A stretch of DNA of 33,242 bases, from contig JAUCGK010000020.1 in NCBI GenBank assembly GCA_030378085.1, positions 1 through 33,242 of the forward strand. The letters run 5' to 3'. A program made the translations under genes and the position numbers. This DNA comes from Candidatus Parabeggiatoa sp. HSG14 (GTDB lineage Bacteria; Pseudomonadota; Gammaproteobacteria; Beggiatoales; Beggiatoaceae). Positions 30,729 to 33,242 of this stretch are shown here, piece after piece (the stretch's first letter is position 1; each line of letters begins with the position of its first letter). A model generated the notes under the pieces. The model saw nothing but the letters and a program-made list of their open reading frames with translations. It did not search any database and was not told the origin of the DNA.

Positions 30729-32744
30729 TTAACCTGGTGTTTGGGAATTATCTTTTGTTTGGCTGCTGTAGTTGAGTGTACAAGCTTCTTTGGGGGCGAG
30801 TGCAACTCGTATAGGGCGTGATGGTTGTCCTAAGCGAGATTCAAATATGCGCGTGTAAAATAAAACACGACGCACATAGTTGCGGGTTTCTTTAAACGGA
30901 ATCAATTCAACCCAAATATCAGCAGGTAAACAACCATCTTTAGCCTCCCAACGTATAGCGCGATGTGGTCCTGCATTGTAGGCGGCTGTTGCTAACATGT
31001 GATTGCCATCAAATTTGTCCAGCATTTGCCGTAAATAAGCGGTACCTAAGCTGACATTGATATCAACATTTAAAATATCTCGTGTCTTTTTCAATTTAAG
31101 GCCGATTTTTTTTGCCACATATCGACCTGTTGCTGGCATCAATTGCATTAAGCCCAACGCACCCGCTGATGAACGGATGTCAACCATGAAAGCACTTTCT
31201 TGACGAACTATGCCATAAACCCAAGCTAAATCAATGTTTTGACTTTTTGCGCCCACAGTTAACTGTTCTTGAAAAAGTAACGGAAAACGAACATCTAAAT
31301 CATCATAGTAACCTGCCTTAGAGGCGGCTATTATAGCGCGATCATGCCATCCCCAGCGGTGGGCAAGGGCGGCTGCGATTGCTTTTTCATGGGCGGGCAG
31401 ATGTTTGAGGGTATATTGCCATTCTCTTCGTCCATTTGCGAGCCATTCGTGTTTTCCACTGATTTGATTTAAATGATAAAATTCACGAGCAGCATTAATA
31501 CTGAGTTTTTTCATCAGGTTGACTTTCTCAGCTGGTGTAAAAATGATGGGGTGGTGTTGCATTTTATAAACAGCCCCAATACGGTCAGCCGCTAGAAAAC
31601 CATAGTAATCACGTTCATTAGCCACTTCTCTATATATTTGTTGTGCTTGAGTATATTTTTCCGTTTGCTCAAAAGCACGGGCTTGCCAATAGCGTTGTTG
31701 CAAACGAGTTCGCTTATTGTCAGGCCATTCCGCAGTAAATTGTGTGATAGCCTGCCAATTTTTTTCTCTTAAAGCGAGTTTGAAGCGAATTTGGTTCACT
31801 TTATCGTTGAGAAATTCTTGATCAACGGCAGAGAGCCATTCTAAAGCGTTGGGATGATCCTGCTTTGCACTGGCTAAAGCAAGATCACGTTGCATTTCAC
31901 CAATTTGCTCATTTGAAAACATATAGCGATTTTGGAAAGAATTCCAATAATCTCGTGCTTGTTCAAATTGTTTTTTGGCAAGTTTTTTAATGCCATGTAG
32001 GACAATTTTTCGTGTGATTGGCCAATCAGGTTCATTAAATTCAGCGAGCATTTTCTTTGGTTTTTTATGCATGGTTTGCCAACGGGTTACCCAAGTCTGT
32101 TCGGTGGGTTCAAGACGTTTTGCTAACGCGTTTGCTAAACTGAGCCGACCTTTTTTCATGGCTAAGCCAATCCGTTCCCAGAGTAGTTTGTCATTAATCA
32201 ACCTCTGTTGATACAAGTATTCAAAAACAGGATTGCAAGCCTTTGGTTGTGATTTGCCAACTAACCATAATTTTTCTGCCTCAAGAAGAATTGCGTGGGT
32301 GTCCTGTCCTGTTACCATACGTGCTTGCACATAATTACATTGTAAGCGAGTAGATTTTTGAGGCGTATAAACTTGCATAAAGGTTGCCCAATCGCCTTTA
32401 TGAGCTAATTGCTTTAGCCAGTTACGGCGCAATAATTCTCCAAAATGGCTTTTGCCATATTGTTCTAAAAATGCTTGTATTTCGTAAGAATCGACTTGTT
32501 TTAATCTTGATTGGAGATATTGATAACGCAGGTAGTAGTAAAGCGGATAGTCTTGCAAATTGACGGAATATTGTTGAAAATTTTCCAAGTCTTTGGCTTT
32601 AAGTGCATCAATAGCCTGTTGAAATTGCCACCTAAGTTGAGTGGGGTCATTTGCCTGGACATTAAAATGGCATAGGCACATAAGCATTATGCTGTATAGT
32701 AAGCCACGTATCATTTTATAATGGCTTAAACAAAGTTGTTTCAT
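30729..32744 (-). CDS. slt: Soluble lytic murein transglycosylase
   Basis: The 671-residue periplasmic enzyme cleaves the MurNAc-GlcNAc bond of peptidoglycan, leaving 1,6-anhydroMurNAc. A hydrophobic signal region (about 12-31) is followed by a long alpha-helical superhelical part with many W and Y residues (to about 490), as in Slt70. The lysozyme-like catalytic domain has Glu516 in YGIVRQESAF, GLMQLMPATG, and AAYNAGPHRA. The length is close to E. coli Slt with signal peptide. The ATG at 32744 is preceded by AGGA at about 14 bases; an internal Met at residue 11 is an alternative start that would give a more typical signal peptide. This is a housekeeping gene and marks the edge of the accessory region. 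Confidence 0.95.
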   Translation of the reverse strand: MKQLCLSHYKMIRGLLYSIMLMCLCHFNVQANDPTQLRWQFQQAIDALKAKDLENFQQYSVNLQDYPLYYYLRYQYLQSRLKQVDSYEIQAFLEQYGKSHFGELLRRNWLKQLAHKGDWATFMQVYTPQKSTRLQCNYVQARMVTGQDTHAILLEAEKLWLVGKSQPKACNPVFEYLYQQRLINDKLLWERIGLAMKKGRLSLANALAKRLEPTEQTWVTRWQTMHKKPKKMLAEFNEPDWPITRKIVLHGIKKLAKKQFEQARDYWNSFQNRYMFSNEQIGEMQRDLALASAKQDHPNALEWLSAVDQEFLNDKVNQIRFKLALREKNWQAITQFTAEWPDNKRTRLQQRYWQARAFEQTEKYTQAQQIYREVANERDYYGFLAADRIGAVYKMQHHPIIFTPAEKVNLMKKLSINAAREFYHLNQISGKHEWLANGRREWQYTLKHLPAHEKAIAAALAHRWGWHDRAIIAASKAGYYDDLDVRFPLLFQEQLTVGAKSQNIDLAWVYGIVRQESAFMVDIRSSAGALGLMQLMPATGRYVAKKIGLKLKKTRDILNVDINVSLGTAYLRQMLDKFDGNHMLATAAYNAGPHRAIRWEAKDGCLPADIWVELIPFKETRNYVRRVLFYTRIFESRLGQPSRPIRVALAPKEACTLNYSSQTKDNSQTPG

Positions 32745-33242
32745 GGTTTAAAATTTCCTATCAAATAGATTAAAATAAAATGGTAAATGATGAAAAACTT
32801 CATAAATAGTGATATGGTAAATAACAGAGATTGAGTTTTTTCTTGTTCCTGCAAATAAATCTTGAATTCCAACCAAAATAAATTTCTAGGAGTCTGTATA
32901 ACTTAATAACTATTTGATAATTAATAAGTTTAATTTAATGCAAATTATATACCATTCAGGGTAACACTCAAAATGTAGTAATGCTGGAGTCCAAACCTAA
33001 AGGTTTGGACTCCTATGTTACCTTTTTATTGCCCTTTTTGAACACATAAGGTAGGAAATTTGCTTTAAAATAAATAATTGCTTTAAAAAACATTTTTTAA
33101 GTCAGATTCCTAGTTGTAAAATTTTTTGTAATTATGTTACAAAGTGTTGCTTTGGAGTCCAATCTATACAATAAGATTATTCTTGCTGTAAATTTTCCTG
33201 TGATGAATCCAATATTTATCATGAAAAATGGCTATATGTAGA
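32745..33242. other. Gene-free right edge
   Basis: AT-rich DNA upstream of slt. It holds one GGAGTCC-family hairpin (32986-33013) and no gene that I can support before the window ends. Confidence 0.55.
32986..33013. repeat. GGAGTCC-family perfect hairpin
   Basis: GGAGTCCAAACCT and AGGTTTGGACTCC form a 13-bp perfect stem with a two-base centre. It is the cleanest member of this dispersed family in the window. Confidence 0.7.

Noticed and set aside
30611-30805. 64-codon minus-strand frame past slt
   Set aside because: Translation of the tandem GGAGTCC hairpins (QTFRFG repeated) overlapping the slt end in another frame.

Overview
The window is AT-rich. Its intergenic spaces are crowded with small palindromic repeats, and its genes are those of a Gram-negative bacterium: a lytic murein transglycosylase with a signal peptide, a large hybrid sensor kinase, and many NTPase, PP2C and vWA-type signalling genes. 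This combination recalls the large repeat-loaded genomes of filamentous sulfur-oxidising gammaproteobacteria (the Beggiatoa/Thiotrichaceae group). That placement is an inference from style; there is no rRNA or other marker here. No tRNA, rRNA or CRISPR array was seen.

Layout. Bases 538-2031 (minus) encode a two-domain family 2 glycosyltransferase. A minus-strand operon follows (6032 to 2744): a PP2C phosphatase, then two paralogous membrane proteins (called B and A here). Each has an N-terminal helical domain, a shared NPxDHLRLLWW membrane-proximal domain and a tract of four-residue hydrophobic repeats. After a gene-free gap, plus-strand genes run from 7114 to 14577: a lone ABC ATPase, a protein with a Death-like domain joined to an inactive-STAND-like domain, a Uma2-type nuclease, a MoxR AAA+ ATPase, an HsdR_N-like nuclease, and a large CoxE/vWA-like protein (C). 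The C-terminal third of C is the same membrane module as in A and B.

Bases 14.7-16 kb hold a REP-type palindrome array (period about 285 bp) beside an IS200/RAYT-like Y1 transposase. Bases 16.06-17.76 kb hold two toxin-antitoxin cassettes separated and bracketed by three copies of one 78-96 bp inverted-repeat element; the second VapC toxin carries an in-frame stop. A SLOG-SLATT protein follows (18518-20278). The rest of the window is coded on the minus strand: a 1664-residue hybrid histidine kinase, a NACHT ATPase with a degenerate FGE/SUMF1 domain and a dipeptide-repeat tract, a second P-loop ATPase, and Slt.

How the genes may work together (inference). From 2.7 to 14.6 kb, and again at 18.5-20.3 kb and 26.1-30.5 kb, the window is dominated by families known from NTP-dependent conflict or programmed-death systems: Death-like/iSTAND, MoxR-vWA, PP2C, SLOG-SLATT and NACHT. 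The most unusual feature is the membrane module shared by three proteins, with rapidly varying tetrapeptide repeats. It is attached once to a vWA-like partner of a MoxR ATPase and twice to a small adaptor-like domain made with a PP2C phosphatase. A membrane-targeted, signal-gated response is a plausible reading.
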